A DNA stretch of 64,000 bases from Streptococcus sp. LQJ-218 (GTDB taxonomy: Bacteria > Bacillota > Bacilli > Lactobacillales > Streptococcaceae): contig NZ_QQRU01000002.1 of the NCBI RefSeq assembly GCF_003428885.1, forward strand, positions 39,502-103,501. Direction: 5' to 3'. Below the pieces are notes generated by a model, which saw nothing but the letters and a program-made list of their open reading frames with translations, searched no databases and had not been told where the DNA came from. The position numbers and the translations under genes are program-made. Of this stretch, positions 20,063-29,098 are shown in pieces. Positions within the stretch are counted from its first letter, which is position 1; each line of letters opens with the position of its first letter.

Positions 20063-22270
20063 CTAATTTCTTACTTCATGTCCTACCGTTTTAATAGTAG
20101 AACCGTTCATGTGTTTGACACGCGCAGCGATTTCCTTGTGACGACCATTTACCATCGGTCTCGCTTGAGGATTGCCTAGATAGCCACAAGTCCGTTTCAC
20201 AACATCTACTGTTTTAGGGTCGCTATTGCCACAATTTGGACATGCAAATCCTCTCTCAGTTGGTTCAAAATCCCCTTCAAAGTCACACTTGTAGCAACGG
20301 TCTATTGGAGTATTGGTCCCCAAATAGCCCACACGGTCATAAGCATAATCCCAAACAGCTTCCAAGGCCTTTGGATTTTGCTGAAGGACTGGATACTCAC
20401 AATAATGGATGAAACCACCTGACGCACCTGCTTCTGGATAGACTTTCTCAAAGTCTAATTTTTCAAACGGTGTTGGATTTTTACGAACATCATAGTGGAA
20501 AGAGTTGGTGTAGTATTCCTTGTCTGTAATATCAGGAATAGAACCAAATTTCTCTGTATCTAGTCGGCAGAAACGGTCTGTCAAACTTTCAGACGGTGTT
20601 GAGTAGATAGAGAAATGGTAGCCATATTGGTCAGACCACTCTTCTACCCGGCGTTTCATATCTCGAATGATGTCTAGCGTGAATTCCTTAGCATCTGGAT
20701 TGCTTTCCCAGCTGTTCCCAAAGAAAACTGTGGCTACTTCATACAAGCCGATATAGCCCAGCGAAACTGTCGCACGGCGATTCTTAAAGAGCTGGTCTAC
20801 ACTTTCTTCTTTTCCGAGACGGCGACCGAAGGCTCCATACTGATAAAGGATAGGGGCATTTGCTGGTGTTGCTTCCTTGGTTCGTTCGACACGGTAAACC
20901 AGAGCATCTTCTGCGATATTCATCCGCTCGTTGAAGATTTCCCAGAACTTATTCATATCACCTTCAGACTCAAGAGCAATACGAGGCAGGTTAACCGTCA
21001 CAACACCCAGATTCATGCGACCTGAATTGACCTCGACACCATTTTCATCCTTCCATCCTTGAAGGAACGAACGACAACCCATAGGCACCTTGAATGATCC
21101 TGTCAAGTCAACAATCTTATCATAAGATAAAACATCTGGATACATTCGCTTGGTTGCACACTCAAGAGCCAACTGTTTGATGTCGTAGTTGGGAGTCCCT
21201 TCTTCCAAGTTAAGACCTCTTTTTAGTGTAAAGATGAGCTTAGGGAAGATAGCTGTACGGTGTTCTGAACCAAGCCCATTGATACGAATATTTAGAATAG
21301 CTTTTTGAATTTCCCGCTCAAAACGATTGGTTCCTAGACCAAAACCTAGCGAAGTAAAAGGTGTTTGTCCATTTGAAGTGAAGAGAGTATTGATTTCATA
21401 CTCGAGAGATTGCATGGCATCATAGATGTCTTTTTGCGTTTTCTTCCAAGCGTAATCTTCTCGTTTGTCAGGTAAGACCCATTCTTCTGCATCCTTAAGG
21501 TGTTTTTGGTAATTCTTCTCTGCATAAGGCGCCAGGACTTCATCGATACGGTCCGCTGAACAGCCCCCGTACTGGCTAGAAGCAACGTTAGCGATGATCT
21601 GAGAGATCTGAGCTGTCGCAGTCTGGATAGACTTGGGACTCTCTACCTCTGCATTTCCAATCTTAAAACCATTTTCCAACATCCCCTTGAAATCAATCAA
21701 ACAGCAATTGGTCATAGGGGTATAGGGGCTGTAGTCCAAATCATGATAGTGGATATCCCCTTTTTGGTGGGCATTAGCTACGTGCTTAGGAAGCATTTGC
21801 AGTCCGATTGATTTCCCAACAATCCCTGCTGTCAAATCACGCTGGGTATTAAAGACATCGCTGTCTTTATTAGCATTTTCATTGACAACTGCCTGATCTT
21901 TGTTGAGAAGTTTATGGATACTAAAGTTAATATCTGTCGCTTTTGAGCGCTCAAAATTCCTCTGTGTCCGATAAGTGATATACTCCTCAGCTAGCGCATA
22001 TTCTTTAGCTTCAAGGAGTTCATGTTCTACGATATTTTGAATTTCGTAAATCTTAACTCCCTGCGGAAAGCGACTATGAATTTCTGTGACAATACGTTCA
22101 ATCAAACTACTTAGGCGTTTTTCAACCAAGGGTGTCACATCCATAACCTTTTCAGCGGCCTTGTGGAGAGCCTTGTCAATCTTGTCCACATCAAATACAA
22201 CACGTCTCCCATCTCGTTTTTCAACGATGAGGGTTGGTAGGGTTGTAATTTTTTCTTCTAGTGCAATCAT
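20063..22270 (-). CDS. nrdD: Anaerobic ribonucleoside-triphosphate reductase
   Basis: 735 aa from MIALEEKITTL; an ATG two codons earlier is also possible. Reduces NTPs to dNTPs without oxygen. N-terminal ATP-cone (about 13-105, IVEKRDGRRVVFDVDKIDKA), central catalytic barrel, zinc site CYKC...CPNC (about 662-684) and the glycyl-radical motif RTCGYLG near 704. Activated by NrdG encoded downstream. Paired NrdR-like boxes overlap its promoter. Confidence 0.96.
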   Translation of the reverse strand: MIALEEKITTLPTLIVEKRDGRRVVFDVDKIDKALHKAAEKVMDVTPLVEKRLSSLIERIVTEIHSRFPQGVKIYEIQNIVEHELLEAKEYALAEEYITYRTQRNFERSKATDINFSIHKLLNKDQAVVNENANKDSDVFNTQRDLTAGIVGKSIGLQMLPKHVANAHQKGDIHYHDLDYSPYTPMTNCCLIDFKGMLENGFKIGNAEVESPKSIQTATAQISQIIANVASSQYGGCSADRIDEVLAPYAEKNYQKHLKDAEEWVLPDKREDYAWKKTQKDIYDAMQSLEYEINTLFTSNGQTPFTSLGFGLGTNRFEREIQKAILNIRINGLGSEHRTAIFPKLIFTLKRGLNLEEGTPNYDIKQLALECATKRMYPDVLSYDKIVDLTGSFKVPMGCRSFLQGWKDENGVEVNSGRMNLGVVTVNLPRIALESEGDMNKFWEIFNERMNIAEDALVYRVERTKEATPANAPILYQYGAFGRRLGKEESVDQLFKNRRATVSLGYIGLYEVATVFFGNSWESNPDAKEFTLDIIRDMKRRVEEWSDQYGYHFSIYSTPSESLTDRFCRLDTEKFGSIPDITDKEYYTNSFHYDVRKNPTPFEKLDFEKVYPEAGASGGFIHYCEYPVLQQNPKALEAVWDYAYDRVGYLGTNTPIDRCYKCDFEGDFEPTERGFACPNCGNSDPKTVDVVKRTCGYLGNPQARPMVNGRHKEIAARVKHMNGSTIKTVGHEVRN

Positions 22271-22307
22271 ATGCATGCTCGTTTCTAAAATGTAATATCT
22301 AAAAAAT

Positions 22308-22335
22308 ATTATACCACTCTAAAAAGAAAAATCAA
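22308..22335 (-). promoter_or_regulatory. nrdD promoter
   Basis: Minus strand: TTGATT, 16-bp spacer, TATAAT, with TGG before the -10. The -35 lies within the proximal NrdR-like box, so a bound repressor would block polymerase. Confidence 0.7.
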
Positions 22336-22386
22336 TATCTTGTGGTAAAAATCCTAAATTTTTTAAAAATACACAAGATATTGATT
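22330..22386. promoter_or_regulatory. Pair of NrdR-like boxes upstream of nrdD
   Basis: Box 1 at 22330-22345 reads CCACAAGATATTGATT on the minus strand; box 2 at 22371-22386 reads ACACAAGATATTGATT on the plus strand. Each agrees with the known NrdR consensus (acaCwATATaTwGtgt) at most positions; centres are 41 bp apart, about four helical turns, an arrangement expected for NrdR. The same inverted repeat followed by TTTTTCTTTTT could also act as a terminator for the upstream membrane-protein gene. Confidence 0.65.
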
Positions 22387-22389
22387 TTG

Positions 22390-23943
22390 TTATTTAATTT
22401 TATAGACTTTAAACTCTGAGTAATCAGTCTTTACTTGTTGGTAATGTTCTTTCAAGAGTGTCTCTGCCTCAGACCAGAGAGCCACCTTGTCATTTACCAC
22501 AATCACCTTAGGTTGGTTTTCTTTCAAGTCATGAATCAAACTAGTTTTATTTTCTTCTGTATTCGTGTAAAGAAGAGGTGATGGGAAGATGGATCCAGCC
22601 AAACGCTGGCTTTCTTTATACATCTGAACTCGAGAATCCCAAATATAGATTTGATCACCATCACTCGTCTCTTGTTTGACTCTATCCACCACTTGATATT
22701 GTTCTCTATGAGAAGCTGGATGCAAGACAAAACGAGCTACAAAAGGAATTGCAATCAGATAAGCTACCACTAGGATAGGTAGGTAGAGATTCCCCTTCAT
22801 AAATTTTTTCCATAAAGTTGGAACTTCCTCTCTTCTTCGACGACGAGTTCCTCTAGCTGAATGTTTCCCACGAATACTGGTCATCAAAAGAAGGAGTAAA
22901 AATGGAAGGATTAGAATCAAACGCGAACCGTGAAGAGGTTCTTGAGAAAAAAGTAACAAGGCTAATACAAATATGAAAGCAAAACTAGCTGGCACTGAAA
23001 TAACATATAATTTTGATACCTTTGATTGGAACAAGCCTAGAAAAACAAGGAAGAGAGCTCCTAACCCAAAGGTCAACAAACCATAGAATACAACATTATC
23101 CACTAGTTGAGGATTCGCAAAGACCTGAAGGGAATCAATCGGATACAAAAGACTCCCTAGAGCTTCTCCAAATCCACCTGAAGCAAGGACATAGTAGCCT
23201 ACTGGGTAAAAGATGAGAGAAAAGCCAAGTGCCGCTGCAAAAAACTGATAAACAGCATGGGCAAAACGGCCATGCCCAATATTAAAGACAAATAAACCGA
23301 TCGTTACCACTACAGTAAAGAGAAGACTTGTAAGAGGCTCTATGAAAAATGACAGACCCAAAAAGATCCCCAAACGTAGAAATCCCTTGTCATGGTTAGG
23401 ATTTGAAAGATAAGTTGCTATGAATGAAAATCCTGCAAACAGGAATGGCAGAGCTAAGATCGTAGCATATCCTCCTCCAAAACCGAGACCAGATACCAAA
23501 ATATAAAATATCGTTAGGAGTTGCTTAGCTTGCTCTCTTTGTCCCGTCAAATACTCTGTTGAAGAAAAGAGGAAGTAACCTCCTCCTAAGAGGGCTAGCC
23601 ATTCTACCAAGGCAAAAAGGATGCCTCCCTGGGTAATATAAAGTAGCAAGTAATAAAGAAGACCCTGACTAGCATAATAGCTACTGTAAAGCTGTCCTCC
23701 CTGATGCAAAGCCCACCCTATATACAAATCCTGAGCCTGAGAAGGACTTACCATATCTAAAAGTAAAGGTAGCACCACAGAAAAAACCGTTGCAATCGTA
23801 CTTCCAATGATGAGTCTGAAAAACGGGAAAGCTACCTGTTCTTCTTTTTCCACATGAGATTCAAGATTTCTATCCAATCTATTTTCTATTCTATCACTCT
23901 GTATCGTTTCGGATACTTCTTCGATTCTGCCATATACAGCCAT
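22390..23943 (-). CDS. Polytopic membrane protein of the late competence regulon
   Basis: 517 aa from the ATG after AGGAG (an upstream ATG six codons earlier has no RBS). A soluble N-terminus of about 45 residues is followed by about 10-12 hydrophobic segments, a basic cytoplasmic loop near 365 (RRRRREE) and a C-terminal extracytoplasmic domain of about 110 residues with DGDQIYIWDSRV. The topology resembles GT-C fold glycosyltransferases/PMT-like proteins, but no catalytic signature is certain. It follows a cin-box and a 47-aa gene, so it is expected to be induced by ComX; one of these two genes corresponds to pneumococcal ccs4, I cannot say which. Confidence 0.7.
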   Translation of the reverse strand: MAVYGRIEEVSETIQSDRIENRLDRNLESHVEKEEQVAFPFFRLIIGSTIATVFSVVLPLLLDMVSPSQAQDLYIGWALHQGGQLYSSYYASQGLLYYLLLYITQGGILFALVEWLALLGGGYFLFSSTEYLTGQREQAKQLLTIFYILVSGLGFGGGYATILALPFLFAGFSFIATYLSNPNHDKGFLRLGIFLGLSFFIEPLTSLLFTVVVTIGLFVFNIGHGRFAHAVYQFFAAALGFSLIFYPVGYYVLASGGFGEALGSLLYPIDSLQVFANPQLVDNVVFYGLLTFGLGALFLVFLGLFQSKVSKLYVISVPASFAFIFVLALLLFSQEPLHGSRLILILPFLLLLLMTSIRGKHSARGTRRRRREEVPTLWKKFMKGNLYLPILVVAYLIAIPFVARFVLHPASHREQYQVVDRVKQETSDGDQIYIWDSRVQMYKESQRLAGSIFPSPLLYTNTEENKTSLIHDLKENQPKVIVVNDKVALWSEAETLLKEHYQQVKTDYSEFKVYKIK

Positions 23944-23979
23944 GTTATTTCTCCTATTCAATTTATCTGTCTTAGTATA

Positions 23980-24123
23980 TCAAAAAGACCTAAAATTGTC
24001 AGCTTGCGATGGGTGTTTGAGTAATTTTTTGCATAGTTTCACAAAGGTTTCAATCTCCCGAAATCGGTGTAAATGCGTCTGTTTAAATGTCGTGATATAA
24101 TCTAATTCTTTCTGAGTCAGCAT
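23980..24123 (-). CDS. Small protein directly behind a cin-box
   Basis: 47 aa: MLTQKELDYITTFKQTHLHR then REIETFVKLCKKLLKHPSQ, charged and probably helical, no signal peptide. GGGGGAA lies before the ATG and the start is about 20 bp downstream of the cin-box, so it is the first gene of the ComX-driven unit. It is 36 bp upstream of the large membrane-protein gene. Function unknown. Confidence 0.65.
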   Translation of the reverse strand: MLTQKELDYITTFKQTHLHRFREIETFVKLCKKLLKHPSQADNFRSF

Positions 24124-24142
24124 CGTTCCCCCTCTATCTTCT

Positions 24143-24150
24143 TATTCGTA
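24143..24150 (-). promoter_or_regulatory. ComX (sigma X) cin-box
   Basis: TACGAATA on the minus strand, the exact late-competence promoter core, preceded by a T-rich tract (TTTTTCTTGTCTTT) and placed directly after the cls terminator. Confidence 0.85.
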
Positions 24151-24164
24151 AAAGACAAGAAAAA

Positions 24165-24191
24165 TAGGACTGGTTTGTGTCCTGAGTCCTA
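24165..24191 (-). terminator. Terminator of cls
   Basis: Minus strand: TAGGACT / AGTCCTA stem followed by TTTTTCTT. It separates cls from the competence unit. Confidence 0.75.
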
Positions 24192-24197
24192 GTTTTC

Positions 24198-25730
24198 TTA
24201 TAAGATTGGGGCAAATAACTGGGCAATTTCCTTAATCAATTTTTGATACCAGCTATTTTTTATCGTATTTTGGAAAATTTCTTGCGATACTGAAAAAATC
24301 TCCTGAAAATCTTTTTGAATCTTTGTGATTGATTCCGTTTTATATAGCAAAACTGCATTTTCATAGTGGTGAAGTAAACTTCTATAATCAAAATTAATCG
24401 TTCCAACTGCAGCAAAATCTTTATCCACTAAGATTTGTTTACTGTGGATGAATCCTGGACTATACTCAAAAATCCTTACTCCTGCTGATAACAAATCCGG
24501 ATAGGCCCCTCTTGTGATCAGTTGGATTAATTTTTTATCCGGAATGAAAGGTGTTACGATGCGGACATCAACACCCCTCATGGCCGCGTTTTTAATACTC
24601 TCAGTTAAATCATAGTCAATAATCAAATAGGGTGTTGTGATATAGACTGAATCAGTAGCCTGGTTAATCAAACTTTGATAAACTTTTTTCCCTACCTGAG
24701 TATGAAAGATAGGCTTGGGTCCACTACCGTAAGGAATGCAGAGCCCTTGGCTAGAACAAAATTGGTTTTCCAAGTGATACTGGTCAAAATCACTGATTTC
24801 CCCACGATTGATATACCAAGTCATCAAAAAGAGACGGGTTAGAGCCTTAACTCCAGGGCCGTCTAAGCGAATCCCACTATCCTTCCAATAGCCAAAACGT
24901 TCTACATGATTTATGTACTCATCGGCTAAGTTAATGCCTCCTGTATAAGCTACCTGACCATCTATAACAAGGATTTTACGATGGTCCCGATTATTATAAG
25001 CTACCGTCAAACGGGGAATCACCTTGTTAAACTTATGAGCTTCAATTCCTCGACTACGAAGCTGAATAGTATAGTCGCCAGGTAAAGTCGCCATACAGCC
25101 GATATCATCATAGAGCATCTTGACTTCTACACCCTGAGCTGCCTTTTGCTCTAGTATATCTAGTATGCTATTCCACATCAGACCTTCTTCGACAATATAG
25201 TACTCCAAAAAAATAAATTTTTCAGCTTTCTTGAGGTCTTCCAGCATATGTGCCCACATGCTTTCACCTGAGGGAAAGAATTGTGAGTCGGTTCGATCAT
25301 ATACATCGGCATTGCCATCCATACTCAATAAAGATTTGATAACTCCGTAAGCCGCCTTATTCTCTTCCTTCAATTTCTGGCGGAGAGCTTTACTGTTATC
25401 CTCCCGAAAATGCATAGAACCAAGTTTGTCCAACTGCTTGATTTCTTTTTTGGACAATCGCCTTTCACCAAACATCAGATAGAGCAAGGGGCCAATGACA
25501 GGAACAAAAGTTACCACTAACCACATCACTTTACTATCAGGTGTCATTGAACGATTGACAATTGCGACAATAGTCGCCATACTCATAAAGATTAAGACAA
25601 TCACCCATAGAATAGGGGCCATACGCCCTAAATAGAGAAAGAGACCAAAAACAAGAGAAAGTTCAAGTAGCATAATCGAAAGACTAAAACCATACTTGGA
25701 CATCAGTAATTGAAATTTTCTATATTTCAT
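24198..25730 (-). CDS. cls: Cardiolipin synthase
   Basis: 510-aa phospholipase-D family enzyme making cardiolipin from two phosphatidylglycerols. Two N-terminal membrane helices (about 13-65), then two HKD motifs: HRKILVIDG near 251 and HSKQILVDKDFAAVGTINFD near 423. Starts at the ATG after AAGGAGGGGAT. A BOX element lies just upstream. Confidence 0.94.
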   Translation of the reverse strand: MKYRKFQLLMSKYGFSLSIMLLELSLVFGLFLYLGRMAPILWVIVLIFMSMATIVAIVNRSMTPDSKVMWLVVTFVPVIGPLLYLMFGERRLSKKEIKQLDKLGSMHFREDNSKALRQKLKEENKAAYGVIKSLLSMDGNADVYDRTDSQFFPSGESMWAHMLEDLKKAEKFIFLEYYIVEEGLMWNSILDILEQKAAQGVEVKMLYDDIGCMATLPGDYTIQLRSRGIEAHKFNKVIPRLTVAYNNRDHRKILVIDGQVAYTGGINLADEYINHVERFGYWKDSGIRLDGPGVKALTRLFLMTWYINRGEISDFDQYHLENQFCSSQGLCIPYGSGPKPIFHTQVGKKVYQSLINQATDSVYITTPYLIIDYDLTESIKNAAMRGVDVRIVTPFIPDKKLIQLITRGAYPDLLSAGVRIFEYSPGFIHSKQILVDKDFAAVGTINFDYRSLLHHYENAVLLYKTESITKIQKDFQEIFSVSQEIFQNTIKNSWYQKLIKEIAQLFAPIL

Positions 25731-25750
25731 ATCCCCTCCTTGATATTTTT

Positions 25751-25865
25751 ATACTCAATGAAAAGCAAAGGACAAACTAGAAAGCTAGCCGCATGTTGCT
25801 CAAAACACTGTTTTGAGGTTGCAGATGGAAGCTGACGTGGTTTGAAGAGATTTTCAAAGAGTATG
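25751..25865. repeat. BOX element (short form)
   Basis: About 115 bp from ATACTCAATGAAAAGCAAAG to GATTTTCAAAGAGTATG, with the internal TTGCTCAAAACACTGTTTTG and CTGACGTGGTTTGAAGAG. It lacks the middle segment seen in the 1.1-kb copy. Lies upstream of cls. Confidence 0.9.
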
Positions 25866-25953
25866 AACACTAAAAACAGGTAATTAATACTAGTATAACG
25901 CAGGTATTCGGTAGAAGGCAAGTATTTATGATTATTTTTTCTGAGTAATCATA

Positions 25954-25980
25954 AAAGAGACCGAAAAATCCGGTCTCTTC
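25954..25980 (-). terminator. Terminator after the 151-aa lipoprotein gene
   Basis: Minus strand stem AAGAGACCG / CGGTCTCTT with a 7-nt loop, followed by TTATG. Confidence 0.75.
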
Positions 25981-25985
25981 CTAGT

Positions 25986-26441
25986 CTATTTTGATAAAAC
26001 GATTTGATCCGATGGGTCTCTATCTATATCATCTACAACGATTTGATTACCGTTTACAGTGTAAATTTTGGCATCATCGCCAATAGTCATGCGTTGATTT
26101 GTTGCATCAAATGTAACCTGTTTGACTTTCTGATCCCCGTCAGATTCGAGCTCAGTCCATGTACCAGTAGTTCCAGTTACCACTAAAGTGATACGGTCTC
26201 CATCATCCTGACCGGTATAAGTCCCATCAATATCGGTCGGTTGAGCTACAGGTTGGTTTTGTACTGGAGCTGCTTGATTTTGGTTACTTCCTGCATTTGC
26301 AGTATTAGTATTCTGTTGAGCAGGTTGTTGAGCCTGCTGAGCCACAGGCTGTTGAACAGGTTGTGTTCTTTGGGAACAAGCAACTAGCAAAGATACACTC
26401 GCTAAAGATACAATAGAAAGTGCTGCTGTTTTGAATGTCAT
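25986..26441 (-). CDS. Small surface lipoprotein
   Basis: 151 aa. Signal peptide with lipobox LLVAC (modified Cys at 22), then a low-complexity linker rich in Q, N, P and A (about 23-70), then a compact C-terminal beta domain with DGTYTGQDDGDRITLVVTG. Exported and anchored by lipid; function unknown. Single gene with its own terminator, downstream of folC. Confidence 0.8.
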   Translation of the reverse strand: MTFKTAALSIVSLASVSLLVACSQRTQPVQQPVAQQAQQPAQQNTNTANAGSNQNQAAPVQNQPVAQPTDIDGTYTGQDDGDRITLVVTGTTGTWTELESDGDQKVKQVTFDATNQRMTIGDDAKIYTVNGNQIVVDDIDRDPSDQIVLSK

Positions 26442-26529
26442 AATAAATGTCCTTTCTCTTGCTATGCTAGAGAAATAGAACCTCTCTTAGCCAGCATTTC
26501 ATCTAGTATAACAAAGACAAAAGAAGAGG

Positions 26530-27780
26530 TCAATTTATCTGCTCATGGTCTAGCAAGTAGCCCCGCACTTCTGAGATAAAATAGAGAGAGCCTGTAATGA
26601 ATAACAAATTCTGAGCGTCTACCCTTGCTTCAAAATTGCTAATAAATTCTCTGTAAGAGGGAACTTTATCGTAACCTATTATATCTGTCTCATCCAAAGA
26701 ACCCTGATAATCAAAGTCAGTCACCTTGAGTTCCACCTGAGGCAAATTTTCAGTCAGATAAGCCAACATCCCTTGATAATCCTTCCGTTTCAAGGCTCCA
26801 AATAGTATTTGAGGACGATATCCTTCTTGCTCTTTTTCTTTGATAAACTCAACCAAGCGAGTCAAGGCAGGGAGGTTATGAGCACCGTCCAAGTAAATCT
26901 GAGGACGAATACGCTCTAAACGACCAGCCCAATGGGTCTGCTCCAAAGCCTGTCTTACAACCTGTTCATCAACAGCTTCCTTTCCTTCTCTCATAAAAAG
27001 AAGAAAGGTTTGTAGCGCCAAGGCCGCATTCTCCTGCTGATAAGCTCCTTCTAAGCCTATTTTCAGCTGCGAAATAGTTAATAAAGAACTTGAAAAATCA
27101 CCATTCAGCATTGAAAAATCCTGACCTGCCTGATAAAGGGCAACAGCTAAAGATTCTGCTTTTTTCTGACAAACAAGCCTAGCTGCTGGAGGCAATTTCG
27201 CAATCACTGCTTTTTTACCAGTCTTAAAAATACCAGCTTTCTGCTCTGCAATTGCTTCTAGACCGTCACCCAAGGTCTCCTGATGGTCAAGTCCGATGGA
27301 GGTGATGACAGCAATCTCTCCAGTTACCACATTGGTCGTATCAAGTAAGCCACCAATTCCCACTTCTAGTAGAACCAAATCGACCTCTTGCTCCCTAAAA
27401 TAAAGAAAAGCAATCAAAGTTAGCAATTCAAAAAAAGACAACTGATCATGGGTTTGCAGAAGCGTTTTCTCCATCTCCTTGACCTGATCAGCCAAACGGA
27501 TGAAGTCTGCATCAGCTATTAATTGCCCATTAATACAGATTCGATCATTGATAGAGACGATATGAGGGGAAGTAAAGGTCGCAACTTTTTTGCCATGTCC
27601 CATAAATAACTCCCTCATAAAAGCAACGGTAGAACCTTTTCCATTAGTTCCTGTTACGTGGATAATAGGATAAGCCTTCTCAGGATTCCCCAACAAATCC
27701 ACCGCTTGTTGCATTCGGCCCAAACCTGATCGAAAATTCAAACCAATCCGACTATGGAGCCATTCTTCTACTTCAAACAT
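26530..27780 (-). CDS. folC: Folylpolyglutamate synthase / dihydrofolate synthase
   Basis: 416 aa. Adds glutamate to folates (and may make dihydrofolate). Mur-ligase-type P-loop VTGTNGKGST near 43, and GIGGLLDTTNV near 143 and EHTHWAGRLER-like region (QTHWAGRLERI) near 277 are family signatures. Streptococci usually carry a second folC in the folate cluster, so this may be the stand-alone copy. Confidence 0.92.
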   Translation of the reverse strand: MFEVEEWLHSRIGLNFRSGLGRMQQAVDLLGNPEKAYPIIHVTGTNGKGSTVAFMRELFMGHGKKVATFTSPHIVSINDRICINGQLIADADFIRLADQVKEMEKTLLQTHDQLSFFELLTLIAFLYFREQEVDLVLLEVGIGGLLDTTNVVTGEIAVITSIGLDHQETLGDGLEAIAEQKAGIFKTGKKAVIAKLPPAARLVCQKKAESLAVALYQAGQDFSMLNGDFSSSLLTISQLKIGLEGAYQQENAALALQTFLLFMREGKEAVDEQVVRQALEQTHWAGRLERIRPQIYLDGAHNLPALTRLVEFIKEKEQEGYRPQILFGALKRKDYQGMLAYLTENLPQVELKVTDFDYQGSLDETDIIGYDKVPSYREFISNFEARVDAQNLLFITGSLYFISEVRGYLLDHEQIN

Positions 27781-27843
27781 ATACTTCTCCTTGACAAAAG
27801 TCCAATCAATTACCGCATCAAAGCATGATGACTAACAAAAAAC

Positions 27844-27869
27844 GAGGTCAGGATTTTCGTCCCAACCTC
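27844..27869 (-). terminator. Terminator of the ireB-ruvX-UPF0473 unit
   Basis: Minus strand stem GAGGTTGGGAC / GTCC-type right arm ATCCTGACCTC, followed by GTTTTTTG. This GAGGTTGGGACGAAAATCC hairpin is a common pneumococcal terminator form. Confidence 0.75.
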
Positions 27870-27911
27870 TTACCTGGTTAGCTAATAACTAGCTACTATA
27901 AATGCTAACGT

Positions 27912-28008
27912 GGAGTAAAAATATCCACTGGATGTGCCTGCGTTTCTAATTTATAGCGCAGGGCTAAAAACGTCCCCCGGACGTTCCAACTCTTCCAATT
28001 TTTACTCC
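27912..28008. other. Multi-stem structured element downstream of UPF0473
   Basis: An 11-bp outer stem (GGAGTAAAAAT at 27912-27922 with ATTTTTACTCC at 27998-28008) encloses three hairpins: ATCCACTGGAT (27923-27933), GCCTGCG / CGCAGGGC (27936-27964) and AACGTCC / GGACGTT (27969-27985). This is a cloverleaf-like plan. The outer arm includes the stop codon of the UPF0473 gene. It could be a 3' UTR element or a repeat such as a SPRITE; I cannot assign it. Confidence 0.55.
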
Positions 28009-28307
28009 TCCATAAAACTGTTGAAAACTTCTTCAATCATGTTCCATTCGTCTTCTGAGTCTTCTGGGATTGGTTGCAATTCACCTTCTGTTCCATCTTC
28101 GTTTTCGATGAATGAGTAAGCTTGGATTTCAACTTGTCCGTCTTCGTCCTCTTCTGCGTTAACTGGTACTAGGAGAACATAGTTTTTACCAAATTCTTCT
28201 TTTCCGTCAATCGTCAAAAGGATTTCAAACAAGGTTTCATTTCCTTGCTCATCTACTAGTGTGATTAGTTCACGTTCTTCGTGGTCGTGGTTATGATCGT
28301 GTGACAT
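28002..28307 (-). CDS. UPF0473 (DUF1292) family protein
   Basis: 101-aa very acidic protein, starting [20 protein letters not shown] with a histidine-rich start and ending in a run of D and E. Function unknown; the trio ireB-ruvX-DUF1292 is conserved in Firmicutes. 15 bp after ruvX. Confidence 0.88.
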   Translation of the reverse strand: MSHDHNHDHEERELITLVDEQGNETLFEILLTIDGKEEFGKNYVLLVPVNAEEDEDGQVEIQAYSFIENEDGTEGELQPIPEDSEDEWNMIEEVFNSFMEE

Positions 28308-28322
28308 AGCCTCTCCTTTGTA

Positions 28323-28742
28323 TTAAAATTTTCTATCTAAATAATTTTGTAAAATCAGCTGAGCTGCTAACTTATCAATGACTTTCTTGCGCTTGTTACG
28401 GCTGATATCTGCTTGTTCAATCAACATGCGTTCCGCAGCGACCGTCGTCAAACGCTCATCCTGATAGTCTACTGGCAAACCAAAAAGTTCTTCTAGCTTT
28501 GCACCATAGGCTTGACTGGCTTCCACGCGCGGACCGCTGGTATTGTTCATGTTTTTGGGCAGACCCACTACAAAGCGCTCCACCTTATAGCTGTCAACCA
28601 ATTCCTTGATACGGTCAAAACCAAACTGGCCCTGATCCTCATTAATCTGGATGATTTCAAGTCCTTGAGCGGTGAAGCCTAGTGGGTCACTAATGGCCAC
28701 CCCTACCGTTTTTGAACCGACGTCCAATCCCATAATTCTCAT
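28323..28742 (-). CDS. ruvX: YqgF/RuvX family nuclease
   Basis: 139 aa, RNase H-like fold. Catalytic acid in [17 protein letters not shown] near residue 6, a second in [12 protein letters not shown] region and [13 protein letters not shown] near 95. Proposed Holliday-junction resolvase or 16S rRNA 5'-end processing enzyme; the rRNA role is the one with genetic support in other bacteria. Confidence 0.93.
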   Translation of the reverse strand: MRIMGLDVGSKTVGVAISDPLGFTAQGLEIIQINEDQGQFGFDRIKELVDSYKVERFVVGLPKNMNNTSGPRVEASQAYGAKLEELFGLPVDYQDERLTTVAAERMLIEQADISRNKRKKVIDKLAAQLILQNYLDRKF

Positions 28743-28745
28743 AGA

Positions 28746-29012
28746 TTATAGATCGACTCCTTGTCCTTTAAGGTAGTAGCGTACCAATTCCTCAACGATT
28801 TCATCACGCTCATACTTACGGATTTGATTTCGTGCATTATTATAACGAGGAACGTAGGCAGGGTCTCCACTCAATACGTAACCAACGATTTGGTTAATTG
28901 GGTTGTAGCCCTTATCATTCAACGAAGCATAGACATCAGCCAACGTTTCGCTAATTTCTTTTTTATTGGAATCGTCCAATTTAAAACGTACTGTTTCTTC
29001 AGTAAATCCCAT
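28746..29012 (-). CDS. ireB: IreB/ReoM family regulatory phosphoprotein (UPF0297)
   Basis: 88 aa. Threonine near the N-terminus ([10 protein letters not shown]) matches the site phosphorylated by PASTA kinases in IreB/ReoM, which control MurA degradation in related bacteria. In streptococci the partner kinase would be StkP, encoded elsewhere. First gene of the three-gene unit. Confidence 0.9.
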   Translation of the reverse strand: MGFTEETVRFKLDDSNKKEISETLADVYASLNDKGYNPINQIVGYVLSGDPAYVPRYNNARNQIRKYERDEIVEELVRYYLKGQGVDL

Positions 29013-29042
29013 TCTAACACCCTCTTTCTTTAGAATAGTACT

Positions 29043-29071
29043 ATTATAGCATAATTCCTTACGTTCTACAA
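29043..29071 (-). promoter_or_regulatory. Promoter of ireB-ruvX-UPF0473
   Basis: Minus strand TTGTAG, 17-bp spacer, TATAAT with TGC just before (extended -10). Confidence 0.75.
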
Positions 29072-29098
29072 TTCAGGCAGCCTATATATTTGGATTTT

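Noticed and set aside
27912..28008. Self-cleaving ribozyme (twister or hammerhead) in the multi-stem element
   Set aside because: The conserved core nucleotides of these ribozymes are not found; only the stem plan is similar.
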